Positions 26,692 to 35,424 of a DNA stretch of 55,288 nt are shown in pieces. The position numbers and the translations under genes are program-made. The DNA comes from Alphaproteobacteria bacterium (GTDB lineage: Bacteria; Pseudomonadota; Alphaproteobacteria; Micropepsales; Micropepsaceae). The notes beneath the pieces were generated by a model. The model was not told the DNA's origin. It did no database searches and was given only the letters and a program-made list of their open reading frames with translations. The stretch's first letter is position 1. Each line of letters starts with the position of its first letter. The stretch is from contig JACADY010000066.1 of NCBI GenBank assembly GCA_013389115.1, positions 81,775 to 137,062 of the forward strand, read 5' to 3'.

Positions 26692-27009
26692 ATGGACGAA
26701 GAAGGGAGAGCCCTTGGCGAGGCCGAGGAAAAGCGGATCGCGCTTTCCCTTCTGCTCGATGCCTGGGCGGCGGCGCTTGCACGCGGCGTTTCGCCGGAGG
26801 CCATCGCGACGACCGCAATCTTCGCTGCACTCAGCGACATGATCGACCTTCACGGGCAGGAGGAGGTCGCGCGACTGTGCGACGCGCTTCCGGCCCGCGT
26901 GCGCAAAGGCGAATTCACGCTCGCGCCCTCAAAGCTTGATATGCAGCCAACGGTCGAGAATGAGGTGGGCGAGGACGACGAACCCAAAGGCACCGATGAA
27001 GAGGCCTGA
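26692..27009 (+). CDS. Small hypothetical helical protein
   Basis: A 105-residue protein I do not recognise. Residues 1-75 read like a real amphipathic helical domain (EEKRIALSLLLDAWAAALAR, then SPEAIATTAIFAALSDMIDL). The last 25 residues are acidic and lie antisense over the end of the LysE gene, an 81-base overlap. It starts one base after the nitronate monooxygenase stop with GCAGGAAG upstream, so it is probably co-expressed with it. It is soluble, without a signal peptide. Function unknown. Confidence 0.7.
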   Translation: MDEEGRALGEAEEKRIALSLLLDAWAAALARGVSPEAIATTAIFAALSDMIDLHGQEEVARLCDALPARVRKGEFTLAPSKLDMQPTVENEVGEDDEPKGTDEEA

Positions 27010-27603
27010 CCCCTGGTTGATGATCCGCATCCGCGTCTCGGTGAGCTGGCCGTGAAAGAGCCCCGTGAATGTGCAAAGGACCAGCCACCAGCCCGATGAG
27101 CCGAGGATCACCGAGCCCACAAGGACGCCCGCGGCCATGATGCTGCCGTCGGCGCCGGCGACCGAACCCAGTCCCGTAAACAGCGCCGCAAAGCCGATCA
27201 AGGTTGCCGGGTTCGTAATGGTGAGCGCAAAGGTCGAGGCCATCGCCGTGACAAGGTTGGTGCGGCGGACCTTTTCGATCTCGCCATTGTTTATGCGCAG
27301 ATTGGCAACGACGGGCGCGGCAAAAAAAGTCTGCAGGCCAAAGCCGACGAGAATGAAGCCGCCCGCCAATTGAAGGCCGCCGCTATAGCCCTCAATCATC
27401 TGGGCGACGGCGGTGAGGCCATAGGCCGTGACAGCCGCGAAAAATCCGTCCCCGAGCGCTGCGCCAAGGCCCGAGACAAATCCGTTCAGCGTGCCATAGG
27501 CGAGCGTCCGCCTGATGCAAATGAGGTTAACAGGACCGATGGGAGCGGCCACGAGCACGCCGATCACCATGCCGCTCGCGATGAGTATCAGCCACTCTTG
27601 CAT
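26929..27603 (-). CDS. LysE-family amino acid exporter
   Basis: A 224-residue inner-membrane exporter with about six membrane segments. The family signature GVLVAAPIGPVNLICIRRTL lies at about 15-34, and NPATLIGFAALFTGLG marks the middle. Relatives export lysine, arginine, threonine or homoserine lactones; the substrate here is unknown. Its 3' end overlaps the small hypothetical gene on the other strand by 81 bases. The upstream neighbour in the same direction is an AcuI-type reductase, 152 bases away. Confidence 0.92.
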   Translation of the reverse strand: MQEWLILIASGMVIGVLVAAPIGPVNLICIRRTLAYGTLNGFVSGLGAALGDGFFAAVTAYGLTAVAQMIEGYSGGLQLAGGFILVGFGLQTFFAAPVVANLRINNGEIEKVRRTNLVTAMASTFALTITNPATLIGFAALFTGLGSVAGADGSIMAAGVLVGSVILGSSGWWLVLCTFTGLFHGQLTETRMRIINQGSGLFIGAFGFVVLAHLILDRWLHIKL

Positions 27604-27755
27604 GCAATCCCGCCGCCCAACTCCGTCCTTCCGGCTTTCCTTGCCGGCCGGCCGCCTCGTCCTCTACCACTGACGCGATCGGACGCGGCAAATAAAGCCC
27701 TTCGCGGCGATAACCTTGACGCGAGCGAGCCAATCGTCCCTTCCTCAAGCCCGAT

Positions 27756-28751
27756 TCAAGCGGTCACGTCAACCACCAGACGCCCGCGCACCTGCCCGGC
27801 CAGTATTTCGGGAGCGGCGTCAAGGACACCCGCAAGGGGGATCGTGCGCGTCATGGCCGCAAGTTTGCCCAGGTCCAGATCCGTGGCCAAGCGTTCCCAG
27901 GCCTTCAGGCGCCTTGGCATCGGGGCCATGACGCTGTCGATACCTGCAAGCGTCACGCCGCGCAGGATGAACGGGGCGACCGAGCCCGGCAGATCAAGCC
28001 CTTGCGCCAGACCGCAGGCAGCGACCGTGCCGCCATAGGCTGTGCCGGCAAGAACATTCGCCAGCGTCCTTGAACCCACGCTGTCGATGGCGCCCGACCA
28101 GCGCTCCTTGGCGAGGGGGCGGACATCGCCGCTCAGCTCCGCCCGGTCGATGATTTCCGCCGCGCCCAATTCTTTCAGATAGGCCTCCTCATTACGGCGG
28201 CCTGTCGCCGCAATCACTCGGTAGCCAAGGCGGGAAAGGAGCGCGATCGCAACACTGCCAACACCGCCCGCAGCACCTGTGACGAGCACCGGCCCACTCA
28301 CGGGTAAGACCGCATGCGCCTCGAGCGCAAGGACGGCCAGCATCGCCGTATAGCCCGCCGTCCCGATCGCCATCGCTTCGGCCGCGCCGAGATTGCTGGG
28401 GATGGGTACCAGCCACTCACCCTTCACGCGCGCCTTTTGCGCATAGCCGCCAAAATGCGTTTCACCGAGGCCGTAACCATTCAGCAGCACCCGGTCGCCC
28501 GGCTGCCACCTTGTGTCGGCGGAGGCTTCAACGACACCCGCGAAGTCGATACCCGGGATCATCGGCCAGCGGCGCACGACCGGCGCCTTGCCCGTCAGCG
28601 CCAAGCCATCCTTATAGTTCACGGTCGAATGACTGACCCCGACGACGACGTCGCCATCCATCAAATCATCCGTGGACAGATCAGTCAGTTTGGCCTCTTG
28701 GCCCGTTTCCACCTTGGAAACCATGATCGCCCGAAAGCGCGCGCCACCCAT
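27756..28751 (-). CDS. Zinc-free medium-chain reductase, AcuI/YhdH type
   Basis: A 331-residue NADPH-dependent reductase of the YhdH/AcuI group, whose characterised members reduce acrylyl-CoA. HSTVNYKDGLALTGKAPVVR and IPGIDFAGVVEASAD are N-terminal family motifs. VLVTGAAGGVGSVAIALL is the cofactor loop, and WSGAIDSVGSRTLANVLAG and GRLVVDVTA are C-terminal signatures. No structural-zinc cysteine set is present, as expected. Acrylyl-CoA as substrate is a family inference; other enones are possible. It shares a 238-base divergent region with usg. Confidence 0.92.
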   Translation of the reverse strand: MGGARFRAIMVSKVETGQEAKLTDLSTDDLMDGDVVVGVSHSTVNYKDGLALTGKAPVVRRWPMIPGIDFAGVVEASADTRWQPGDRVLLNGYGLGETHFGGYAQKARVKGEWLVPIPSNLGAAEAMAIGTAGYTAMLAVLALEAHAVLPVSGPVLVTGAAGGVGSVAIALLSRLGYRVIAATGRRNEEAYLKELGAAEIIDRAELSGDVRPLAKERWSGAIDSVGSRTLANVLAGTAYGGTVAACGLAQGLDLPGSVAPFILRGVTLAGIDSVMAPMPRRLKAWERLATDLDLGKLAAMTRTIPLAGVLDAAPEILAGQVRGRLVVDVTA

Positions 28752-28989
28752 GCCTTGCCTCTCCCTCCTGTCCCCCCGTGTTTTTCACGCGACACACGAA
28801 CGCAATTCACTGCGCGGGTCAAGCAAGGGACGGTGTCACCGAATCGACAAGTTCGCCCGTTTGTGCCTAGGCTTTCTCAGGCAAGGCGGCGAAACCGGAA
28901 ACAGCCGCCACCATCTTGGTGCATCGGGGATTGGTTGAGAGAGGCAGGAAAAGGAGCCAGTCAGACTTAAGGAGGTAGGCGTTAGTTCC

Positions 28990-29268
28990 ATGCCAAGACG
29001 TGAATCGCGAGAACTCGAGTTGATGCTGCGCGGCTATAGCCTGACGACCGCGGAGATCCTTTACCACCTGCCCGATCACCCCTCTCTCCTGCAAAGCTAT
29101 GTGTGGCAGGAGTTCGACATCGCGCCGCGCTTTCCGGTGCTCAACAAGTTCCTCGTGTTCTGGACCGCGAAGCTCGAGGGCAAGCTGCATTCGGTGCGTG
29201 TCGCGTCCAAGGCGCTTCTTTCTGCGTCGGAGCTCAAATTGCGCGACGGGGAACTGACACTGCACTAA
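28990..29268 (+). CDS. usg: Usg-family protein
   Basis: A 92-residue conserved alphaproteobacterial protein named after the gene next to the trp operon; its function is unknown. The whole chain fits the family: LELMLRGYSLTTAEILYHLP, then LLQSYVWQEFDIAPRFPVLN and FWTAKLEGKLHSV. It is soluble and probably binds itself or RNA, but nothing is proven. A strong TAAGGAGGT site ends 14 bases before the ATG, a long spacing that leaves the exact start slightly open. Its stop overlaps the dihydroorotase stop on the other strand by four bases. Confidence 0.93.
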   Translation: MPRRESRELELMLRGYSLTTAEILYHLPDHPSLLQSYVWQEFDIAPRFPVLNKFLVFWTAKLEGKLHSVRVASKALLSASELKLRDGELTLH

Positions 29269-30602
29269 GCAGATGTCAGCGTAGACTGGAAGCGCAAGGG
29301 GCGGCCGACCGCGCCCTCTTCGATGATGGCGTCCTCGCGCATGATGACCCGGCCGGCGATGATCGTCGCCTTGGGCCAGCCCTTGACCTGCATGCCATCA
29401 AACGGCGTCCAGGCGCAGCGACTTGCAATCCAATCGTTCTTGATCTCGCGCTCGGCCTTCAGATCGATGAGCGTGAAGTCGGCATCATAGCCGATCGCGA
29501 TGCGGCCCTTACCCATCAGCCCAAAGACGCGCTGGGGGCCATGCGCGGTCAGATCGGCAAAGCGCTCCAAGGTCAGCCTGCCCTTGTTCACGTGATCAAG
29601 CATCACCGGCACCAGCGTCTGCACGCCGGGCATGCCCGAAGGCGTTGCAGGATACACCTTATCCTTTTCCTCGCGCGTGTGTGGCGCGTGGTCAGAGCCG
29701 ATCACGTCCACCGTGCCGTTGCGGATCGCGTCCCAGATCGCCTCGCGGTGGCGCGCGTCGCGCACGGGCGGGTTCATCTGGGCGTAGGTGCCGAGGCGCT
29801 CATAGCAGTCCGGTGCCACGAGGGTGAGGTGGTTGACCGTCGTCTCGATCGTGGCGAGGTCCTTGTTGGCACCCAGAAATGCCATCTCCTCGGCCGTCGA
29901 AACGTGCAGGACATGCACGAGGCGCCCGGCCACCCTTGCAAGGGCGATGAGGCGCTGCGAGGCGCGCAAGGCCGCCTCCGCATCCCGCCAGACGGGATGG
30001 GTGCGCGGATCGCCCTTAATCGCGAGGGCCTTGCGATCCTTCAGGCGCGCCTCGTCCTCGGCATGCACGGCCATGCGGCGGCGTCCCGAGCGCAGCACAC
30101 GCGCCACGTGCTCATCATCCGCGACGAGAAGGGAGCCGGTCGAGCTGCCCATGAACATCTTGACGCCCGCGCAGCCTTCAAGCATTTCGAGCGCCGCGAG
30201 GGCTTCGGCATTCTCCGGCGTTGCTCCCACATAGAAGGCGTGGTTGCAATGCATGCGGCCCCTTGCCCGGGCAAGCTTGTCGGCAAGCGCCTCCGCGTTC
30301 GTTGTCGGCGGGTCGGTATTGGGCATCTCGAACACCGCGGTGACGCCGCCCAGCACGGCGGCGCGGCCACCCGTTTCAAGGTCTTCCTTGTGCGTTGCAC
30401 CCGGCTCGCGGAAATGCACCTGACTGTCGATGACGCCCGGCAGCACATGGAGATGCGCCGCATCAAAAACCTCGCGCGCAGCGGCGCCTTTGAATTTTCC
30501 AAGAGCGGTGATGCGGCCATCCTTGACAGCGATGTCGAGGCTCTGGATGCCCCAGGGCGTGACGACCTCGCCGTTCTTGAGAAGGAGATCGATGTCGCTC
30601 AT
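29265..30602 (-). CDS. Dihydroorotase-like amidohydrolase with altered metal motif
   Basis: A 445-residue type I dihydroorotase-family protein. Dihydroorotase closes carbamoyl-aspartate to dihydroorotate in pyrimidine synthesis. The overall pattern is intact: VHFREPG, VFEMPNTDPPTT, GVKMFMGSSTG (likely carboxylated Lys), MAVHAEDE, HVLHVSTAEE and DVIGSDHAPHTREEK. The first metal motif, normally HxH, reads QVH here (Gln61, His63). I recall QxH in other alphaproteobacterial homologues, so it may mark a separate subfamily, but that is unchecked. The gene ends an operon with two glycosyltransferases, overlapping the upstream one by ATGA. It may be the working PyrC or a relative with another cyclic amide substrate. 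Confidence 0.9.
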   Translation of the reverse strand: MSDIDLLLKNGEVVTPWGIQSLDIAVKDGRITALGKFKGAAAREVFDAAHLHVLPGVIDSQVHFREPGATHKEDLETGGRAAVLGGVTAVFEMPNTDPPTTNAEALADKLARARGRMHCNHAFYVGATPENAEALAALEMLEGCAGVKMFMGSSTGSLLVADDEHVARVLRSGRRRMAVHAEDEARLKDRKALAIKGDPRTHPVWRDAEAALRASQRLIALARVAGRLVHVLHVSTAEEMAFLGANKDLATIETTVNHLTLVAPDCYERLGTYAQMNPPVRDARHREAIWDAIRNGTVDVIGSDHAPHTREEKDKVYPATPSGMPGVQTLVPVMLDHVNKGRLTLERFADLTAHGPQRVFGLMGKGRIAIGYDADFTLIDLKAEREIKNDWIASRCAWTPFDGMQVKGWPKATIIAGRVIMREDAIIEEGAVGRPLRFQSTLTSA

Positions 30603-31642
30603 GCGCGAATTTTACGTTCCTCCAGAATGCGCTCATAGAAGGCAAGCGAGTTGCGCTGGAACGCGGCCTTGGTAAAGCCTGCCTCATAGGCGGCGCGGCC
30701 GCCAGCCACAATGCTCTCACGCAGCGCCGGCTTTTCCAGAACGTTGTTGATCGCCGATGTCAGCGCGCCGACATCATCCTTTGGCACCAGCATACCGTTC
30801 ACTTCGTTCAGGACATAGGCGGCGGGGCCTTGCGCATCTGCGGCAATCAGCGGCTTTCCCGAGGCCCAGGCATCGACGGTGACGGTGCCGAAGGGCTCAT
30901 AGCGCGAGGGGAAGACACAGACATCGCAGGCCGCGAGCAGGCGGAAGCGATCGTCGCGCCAGCCCAGAAAGCGCACCCGCGATGCAACGCCCAGCTCGTG
31001 AGCCAGTTTTTGAAGCTCATCCCTCAGCGGTCCGTCGCCCGCAATCCACACATAGACGCCTGGAACGCGCGCCGCAGCCTTCAAGAGCACGTCGAGGCCC
31101 TTCTTCCAATGCAGGCGGGCAAGGCTGAGCAGCACCGGCGCGTCCTGCGGCGTCGCCAGTTCGGCACGCGATACGGGCTCGGCCAGCTTGTATTCGGCAT
31201 AGGTGTGGATGAGCGCCGTGCGCTCCTTCGGAACGCCCTTTTCAATGATGTGCCGGACGATGTCCTTCGTCAGGCCCACATGGTAGTCGCAATTGGCAAA
31301 GCGGCTCGGCTGATAATAGCCGCCGTACCAGCCGACATTGACGGCCCTGCCCCGCCTTGCATAGGTGCCAGCCCGGCCCATCCAGTATTGTGCGATATCG
31401 GGGTCAAAGGACCGGCTCAGCCGGCCAAGCGCAGCACTCGTGGGCCAGCGCCACAGAGATGAGAAACCCGCCGTCACGGTCGCGATACCGCGTGCGCGGA
31501 ACTGCGCCAGGCGGAAATCATTGTTGGCGCGGGTGAGGACCGCCTGGCTTACGCCCGCATCATCGAGCGCCAGCACGTCCTCAAGGAAAATGTTCTCGGC
31601 GCCGCCCACGGGGGCGCCCGCCATGGCGTGCAGCACTTTCAT
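30599..31642 (-). CDS. Glycosyltransferase family 4
   Basis: A 347-residue GT-B glycosyltransferase that uses a nucleotide sugar and keeps the anomeric configuration. The N-terminal VLHAMAGAPVGGAENIFLED is the glycine-rich acceptor loop. The C-terminal half shows PVLLSLARLHWKKGLDVLL, VRFLGWRDD and VFPSRYEPFGTVTVDAWASG, in which the E of EPFG-x6-A is the donor-site glutamate. It overlaps both neighbours by four bases (ATGA), so GT9, GT4 and the dihydroorotase are translated together. The likely product is lipopolysaccharide core or another surface glycan. Confidence 0.94.
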   Translation of the reverse strand: MKVLHAMAGAPVGGAENIFLEDVLALDDAGVSQAVLTRANNDFRLAQFRARGIATVTAGFSSLWRWPTSAALGRLSRSFDPDIAQYWMGRAGTYARRGRAVNVGWYGGYYQPSRFANCDYHVGLTKDIVRHIIEKGVPKERTALIHTYAEYKLAEPVSRAELATPQDAPVLLSLARLHWKKGLDVLLKAAARVPGVYVWIAGDGPLRDELQKLAHELGVASRVRFLGWRDDRFRLLAACDVCVFPSRYEPFGTVTVDAWASGKPLIAADAQGPAAYVLNEVNGMLVPKDDVGALTSAINNVLEKPALRESIVAGGRAAYEAGFTKAAFQRNSLAFYERILEERKIRA

Positions 31643-32652
31643 TGCGGAGCCTCTGCCTTTGAGGTCTCGGCCGGCGCCGAAGCCTCCGGCGGCGGGGCGG
31701 GGGCCGAGGGCGGCGCCACGAGCGCCGTTACCGCCTCCACGACCCTATCGACAGAGAGGTCGAGCATGTAGGAGCGCGGCGCCAGATGATCGAAATCGGG
31801 CGCGCGGACGATCTCCTCATAGGTCCTTGGGCCCCGCACCGCGATGCATCTGGGTCCGAAGGGCGCGTAGACCGCTTCCGGGCTTGGCCCGAACAGCCCC
31901 GCCGTCGGCACGCCAGCGGCCGCCGCCAGGTGCATGAGACCGGAATCGTTGCCAAGAAAGAGCGTGGCGCGCTCGAGACAGGCAAAGGCCTCGAGCAGCG
32001 AAACCTTGCCGATCAGGTCAATAGTCAAATCCTTCGGCATCGCGCCCAACAAGGGCTCGGCCATGGCGCGCTCGCTTGGGGCGCCAAAGACGGCGATCCG
32101 CGCGCCAGCAAGGGGACCTGTGCGGCCGGTGAGGCGGGCGATGGCCGATGCAAAACGCTCGGCCGGCCATTGCTTGCCCCACCAGTTGGCGGTCGGGCCC
32201 AGCGCGATGATGGGCTGGCTTCCCGCCATCAGCGTTCGTGCCTTGGCCCGGGTTGCCTCCGACACGACGATGCGGGGCAATGGCGGCTCGGCAAGCCCCA
32301 TGGCCCTGCCAAGCTGCACGAGGCGGTGTTCCTTACCGTTGCCCTTTCCCGCCACGATGTGTCTATTCGTGCGCAAGAGCCAAGTGAGGGCCGAACCGCG
32401 CAGGTCGACCGTCTTGTCCCAGCGGGTGAATATCGTCTGGCGCCAGAGGTCGACCCAATGACCGGAGCGGCGGCGCTTTTGCATGACGATGACGCGGTCG
32501 ATGAACGGCGCTTCGGCGAAAAGCGGCGCGGCAGCGGGACCGCAGGCGACCGTGATCCGGCAACCCGGATGGGCCTTCACCAAATGATCCATGAGACCGG
32601 TCGAGAGGACCGCGTCTCCTATTCGGGTGGACGTTACAAACAAAATCCGCAT
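31639..32652 (-). CDS. Glycosyltransferase family 9 (heptosyltransferase-like)
   Basis: A 337-residue GT9 protein of the ADP-heptose:LPS heptosyltransferase family. MRILFVTSTRIGDAVLSTGL is the N-terminal loop with Asp13. PIIALGPTANWWGKQWP and FLGNDSGLMHLAAAAGVPT are the donor-site motifs, and GLFGPSPEAVYAPFGP follows. The last 25 residues are a Pro/Ala tail without a clear role. It leads the minus-strand operon and diverges from ygfZ. The sugar could be a heptose or another nucleotide-activated sugar; the acceptor is probably LPS. Confidence 0.93.
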   Translation of the reverse strand: MRILFVTSTRIGDAVLSTGLMDHLVKAHPGCRITVACGPAAAPLFAEAPFIDRVIVMQKRRRSGHWVDLWRQTIFTRWDKTVDLRGSALTWLLRTNRHIVAGKGNGKEHRLVQLGRAMGLAEPPLPRIVVSEATRAKARTLMAGSQPIIALGPTANWWGKQWPAERFASAIARLTGRTGPLAGARIAVFGAPSERAMAEPLLGAMPKDLTIDLIGKVSLLEAFACLERATLFLGNDSGLMHLAAAAGVPTAGLFGPSPEAVYAPFGPRCIAVRGPRTYEEIVRAPDFDHLAPRSYMLDLSVDRVVEAVTALVAPPSAPAPPPEASAPAETSKAEAPQ

Positions 32653-32737
32653 CGGAAGCGCTTATAAGGGCCGGGGGTGGTCTTTGCCAGCCTGCCGATC
32701 GGCCCTACAATTCTTAACTGTGCCTTGAAAGCGGACC

Positions 32738-33577
32738 ATGCCCCCTCCCCCGATGCTTACTCTTCTCCCCTCGCGCGCCGTCGTCTCCGTCGCCGGGGCG
32801 GATGCGGCAGGCTTCCTGCAAGGGCTCATCACCAACGACATCGCCAAGGCCGCTGGCGCGCCCCTTTATGCCGCGCTTTTGACCCCGCAAGGAAAGTATC
32901 TCTTCGATTTCATCCTCGCCGCGCATGATGACGGTTTTCTCATCGATTGCGAAAGGGCGCGCGCGGAGGCGCTCATCGCGCGGCTCCTTGCCTATCGCCT
33001 GAGGGCCAAGGTTGCTATCGCCCTCACCGATTGGTGCGTCATGGCAGCCTGGGGTGAGACGCCGCAGCCCCAATCTGGCGAAACCGCCTTTCCCGATCCG
33101 CGCCACCCCGCACTCGGCTTTCGGCTTCTTGCGCCCGTGGCCCTGGGCACCACAACAGCGAGCGAGAGCGATTATCACCGGCATCGCATCGGGCTTGGCG
33201 TACCAGAAGGCGCCATGGATTTTGCGCCCGAAGAAACCTTCCTGCTGGAGGGCAATGCCGAAGAGCTGCACGGGGTCGACTTCAAAAAGGGCTGCTATGT
33301 GGGGCAGGAGTTGACCGCGCGCATGAAGCATCGCGGCACGGCGCGGCGGCGGGTCCTGCGCGTGAGGGCCGAGGCCGCGCTTCCCCCTTTTGGCACGCCG
33401 CTCATGCAGGATGGCAGCGAGGTCGGCACGATGATGAGCGCCCTTGACGGCGCGGGCCTTGCGCTTGTCAGGATCGACCGGCTTGCGCTCGAGCGCCCCG
33501 TGCTTGCGGGCGATGTGCCCGCCATGGTCTCTGCCCCGGATTATCCGCTACTCCTCAGCAAGGAGCGTTCTTCATGA
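32738..33577 (+). CDS. ygfZ: Folate-binding protein YgfZ (iron-sulfur repair factor)
   Basis: A 279-residue protein of the GcvT/YgfZ fold that binds tetrahydrofolate and supports maturation or repair of some iron-sulfur enzymes. The defining motif KGCYVGQE is present with its essential cysteine. VVSVAGADAAGFLQGLITNDI starts the N-terminal domain. An ATG at 32753 would also give a normal start and avoid the odd PPPP run; ATG 32738 was kept. It overlaps the VOC gene by ATGA, and that gene overlaps tag in the same way, so the three form an operon. Confidence 0.95.
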   Translation: MPPPPMLTLLPSRAVVSVAGADAAGFLQGLITNDIAKAAGAPLYAALLTPQGKYLFDFILAAHDDGFLIDCERARAEALIARLLAYRLRAKVAIALTDWCVMAAWGETPQPQSGETAFPDPRHPALGFRLLAPVALGTTTASESDYHRHRIGLGVPEGAMDFAPEETFLLEGNAEELHGVDFKKGCYVGQELTARMKHRGTARRRVLRVRAEAALPPFGTPLMQDGSEVGTMMSALDGAGLALVRIDRLALERPVLAGDVPAMVSAPDYPLLLSKERSS

Positions 33578-33957
33578 TCAATCATGTCTCCATCGGCGTC
33601 AGCAATGTCGCCCAGGCGGCCGCCTTTTACGACCCCGTGCTCGCAACGCTGGGCATCGGCCGCGCCATGACGGTCGAGAATGTCGCCATCGGCTATGGCA
33701 ATCTTCATCCTGAATTCTGGATCGGCCTTCCCTTCAATGGCAGGCCGGCAAGCGCGGGCAACGGGGTGCATATCTGCTTTCAGGCGCCCTCCCGCGCGGC
33801 GGTCGATGCCTTCCATGCCGCGGCACTGGCGGCGGGCGGCACGGATGAGGGGCGGCCGGGAATCCGGGAAGACTATGCGCCCGACTATTACGCCGCCTTC
33901 GCGCGCGATCCCGACGGCAACAAGATCGAAGCCGTGTGCTTCAGCGACAACACATGA
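33574..33957 (+). CDS. VOC-family (glyoxalase/dioxygenase fold) protein
   Basis: A 127-residue vicinal-oxygen-chelate protein. INHVSIGVSNVAQAAAFYDPVL opens the first module with the metal-binding His, and PDYYAAFARDPDGNKIEAVC closes the second with the typical Glu ligand. The family includes glyoxalase I-like and resistance proteins. It lies between ygfZ and tag with ATGA overlaps at both ends. The substrate is unknown. Confidence 0.92.
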   Translation: MINHVSIGVSNVAQAAAFYDPVLATLGIGRAMTVENVAIGYGNLHPEFWIGLPFNGRPASAGNGVHICFQAPSRAAVDAFHAAALAAGGTDEGRPGIREDYAPDYYAAFARDPDGNKIEAVCFSDNT

Positions 33958-34556
33958 GCGCGACCGAACGCTGCCCGTGGCCGGGCCATGATCCGCTCTA
34001 TGTCTCCTATCACGATGATGAATGGGGCGTGCCGGAGTTCGATCATCGGGCGCTCTATGAGAAGCTCATTCTCGATGGGTTTCAGGCGGGGCTTTCCTGG
34101 ATCACGATCCTGCGTAAGCGCCAGGCCTTTCGCGAAGCCTTTGACGGGTTCAACCCTGAAAAGATCGCACGCTATACCGACAAGAAGGTCGAGAAGCTGC
34201 TTGCCAATGCGGGGATCATCCGTCACAGGGGCAAGATCGAGGGGGCGGTGAAGAACGCGCGCGCCTATCTCGAGATCATGGAGAAGGAGCCGGGCGGCTT
34301 TTCGGCGTTCGTGTGGTCCCATGTCGATGGCCGGCCGTTGCAGAACGCCATCAAGAGCATCGCCGAAGCGCCGACCGAGAGCCCGATGAGCCAGAAGCTC
34401 TCAAAGGCGCTCAAGGCACGCGGATTCGTCTTTTGCGGGCCGACCATCATCTATGCCTATGCCCAGGCGATCGGGATGGTGAACGATCACCTCGTCACCT
34501 GTTTCCGTCACGAAGCTTGCGCGGCACTGGCAAAGGGACTGGGACCGAACCGCTAG
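33954..34556 (+). CDS. tag: DNA-3-methyladenine glycosylase I
   Basis: This base-excision repair enzyme removes 3-methyladenine from alkylated DNA; it has 200 residues. The N-terminal [22 protein letters not shown] is the family start with a zinc Cys and the conserved Glu. [19 protein letters not shown] is the core helix. [21 protein letters not shown] and the C-terminal [14 protein letters not shown] (His and Cys zinc ligands) complete it. ATG 33954 overlaps the VOC stop. The stop overlaps queF on the opposite strand by four bases. Confidence 0.97.
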   Translation: MSATERCPWPGHDPLYVSYHDDEWGVPEFDHRALYEKLILDGFQAGLSWITILRKRQAFREAFDGFNPEKIARYTDKKVEKLLANAGIIRHRGKIEGAVKNARAYLEIMEKEPGGFSAFVWSHVDGRPLQNAIKSIAEAPTESPMSQKLSKALKARGFVFCGPTIIYAYAQAIGMVNDHLVTCFRHEACAALAKGLGPNR

Positions 34557-35017
34557 CCCCTGCCGCGATAGGGGGCGACGCCCTGGTCCGGCACCCAAAG
34601 CCCCTTGGGCAGCGTTCCTGACTGCCAGAAGACGTCGATCGGGATGCCGCCGCGCGGGTACCAATAGCCGCCGATGCGCAGCCATTTGGGCTTGATCGCC
34701 GAAACGAGGCGCTTGCCGATGCCAATCGTGCAGGCCTCGTGAAAGGCGGCGTGGTTGCGATGTGCGTGCAGGAACAGCTTCAGCGATTTTGATTCGATGA
34801 TCGCCTTTGCCGGCGCATAGTCGATCACGAGATGGGCGAAGTCGGGCTGACCCGTCACCGGACAAAGGCTCGTGAATTCGGGCGCGGTGAAGCGGATGAG
34901 ATAGTCAGTGTCCGGATGCGGATTTGGCACCCATTCCAGGATCGCCGCCTCGGGCGATGCCGGCGCCGATACGGGCTTGCCCAATTGCGTCAAGCCCGCC
35001 TTGCGGCGCGGGCTCAT
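34553..35017 (-). CDS. queF: NADPH-dependent 7-cyano-7-deazaguanine reductase
   Basis: QueF reduces the nitrile preQ0 to the amine preQ1 with NADPH, the last precursor step for queuosine in tRNA. This 154-residue protein is the short, single-domain (YkvM-like) form. [16 protein letters not shown] contains the nucleophilic Cys and the catalytic Asp. [17 protein letters not shown] is the NADPH and family signature. It is the last gene of queC-queE-queD-queF and overlaps queD by ATGA. Confidence 0.97.
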   Translation of the reverse strand: MSPRRKAGLTQLGKPVSAPASPEAAILEWVPNPHPDTDYLIRFTAPEFTSLCPVTGQPDFAHLVIDYAPAKAIIESKSLKLFLHAHRNHAAFHEACTIGIGKRLVSAIKPKWLRIGGYWYPRGGIPIDVFWQSGTLPKGLWVPDQGVAPYRGRG

Positions 35018-35382
35018 TTGCGCACCCGCTCATAGCTGCAGGACTGGCCGAGCGTCGGGCGGCGGATGGTGACGCGGGCCAATTCGGGCAGCGCGGGGTG
35101 GAGGCGATGGAAGATCCAGCGCGCGAGGTTCTCAAGCGTCGGCGCGCCAAGGCTCTCGATGTCGTTGAGATATTGGTGGTCGAGCTCGGCCTTGATCGCG
35201 GCGAGCGCCGTCTCGAACTCGCCAAAATCGCGGATCATGCCGCGCGCATCGCCCGGCTCGCCGCGCAAGGTGATCTCGGCCACGAAGGAATGACCGTGGA
35301 TGCGCCGGTTCGGGTGTCCTTCGGGCGCTAAGGGCTGCATATGGGCGGCTTCAAAGCCGAAGGATTGCGTGATCTCAAGCAT
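35014..35382 (-). CDS. queD: 6-carboxytetrahydropterin synthase (QueD) lacking the usual cysteine
   Basis: QueD converts dihydroneopterin triphosphate to 6-carboxytetrahydropterin. The protein has 122 residues, the family length. Zinc ligands are His14 (EAAHMQ), His29 and His31 (RRIHGHSF), and LDHQYLND and the C-terminal glutamate region are present. In E. coli QueD the active-site Cys lies four residues before the first His of HGH; here that place is Asn25 ([11 protein letters not shown]). The only cysteine is Cys115 near the C-terminus. Operon context still argues for the QueD role. It overlaps queF by ATGA and lies 42 bases after queE. Confidence 0.92.
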   Translation of the reverse strand: MLEITQSFGFEAAHMQPLAPEGHPNRRIHGHSFVAEITLRGEPGDARGMIRDFGEFETALAAIKAELDHQYLNDIESLGAPTLENLARWIFHRLHPALPELARVTIRRPTLGQSCSYERVRK

Positions 35383-35424
35383 GGGCCGGGTGTTTAGCCG
35401 CCCCGGGCGCGCGGTGCAAACGCT

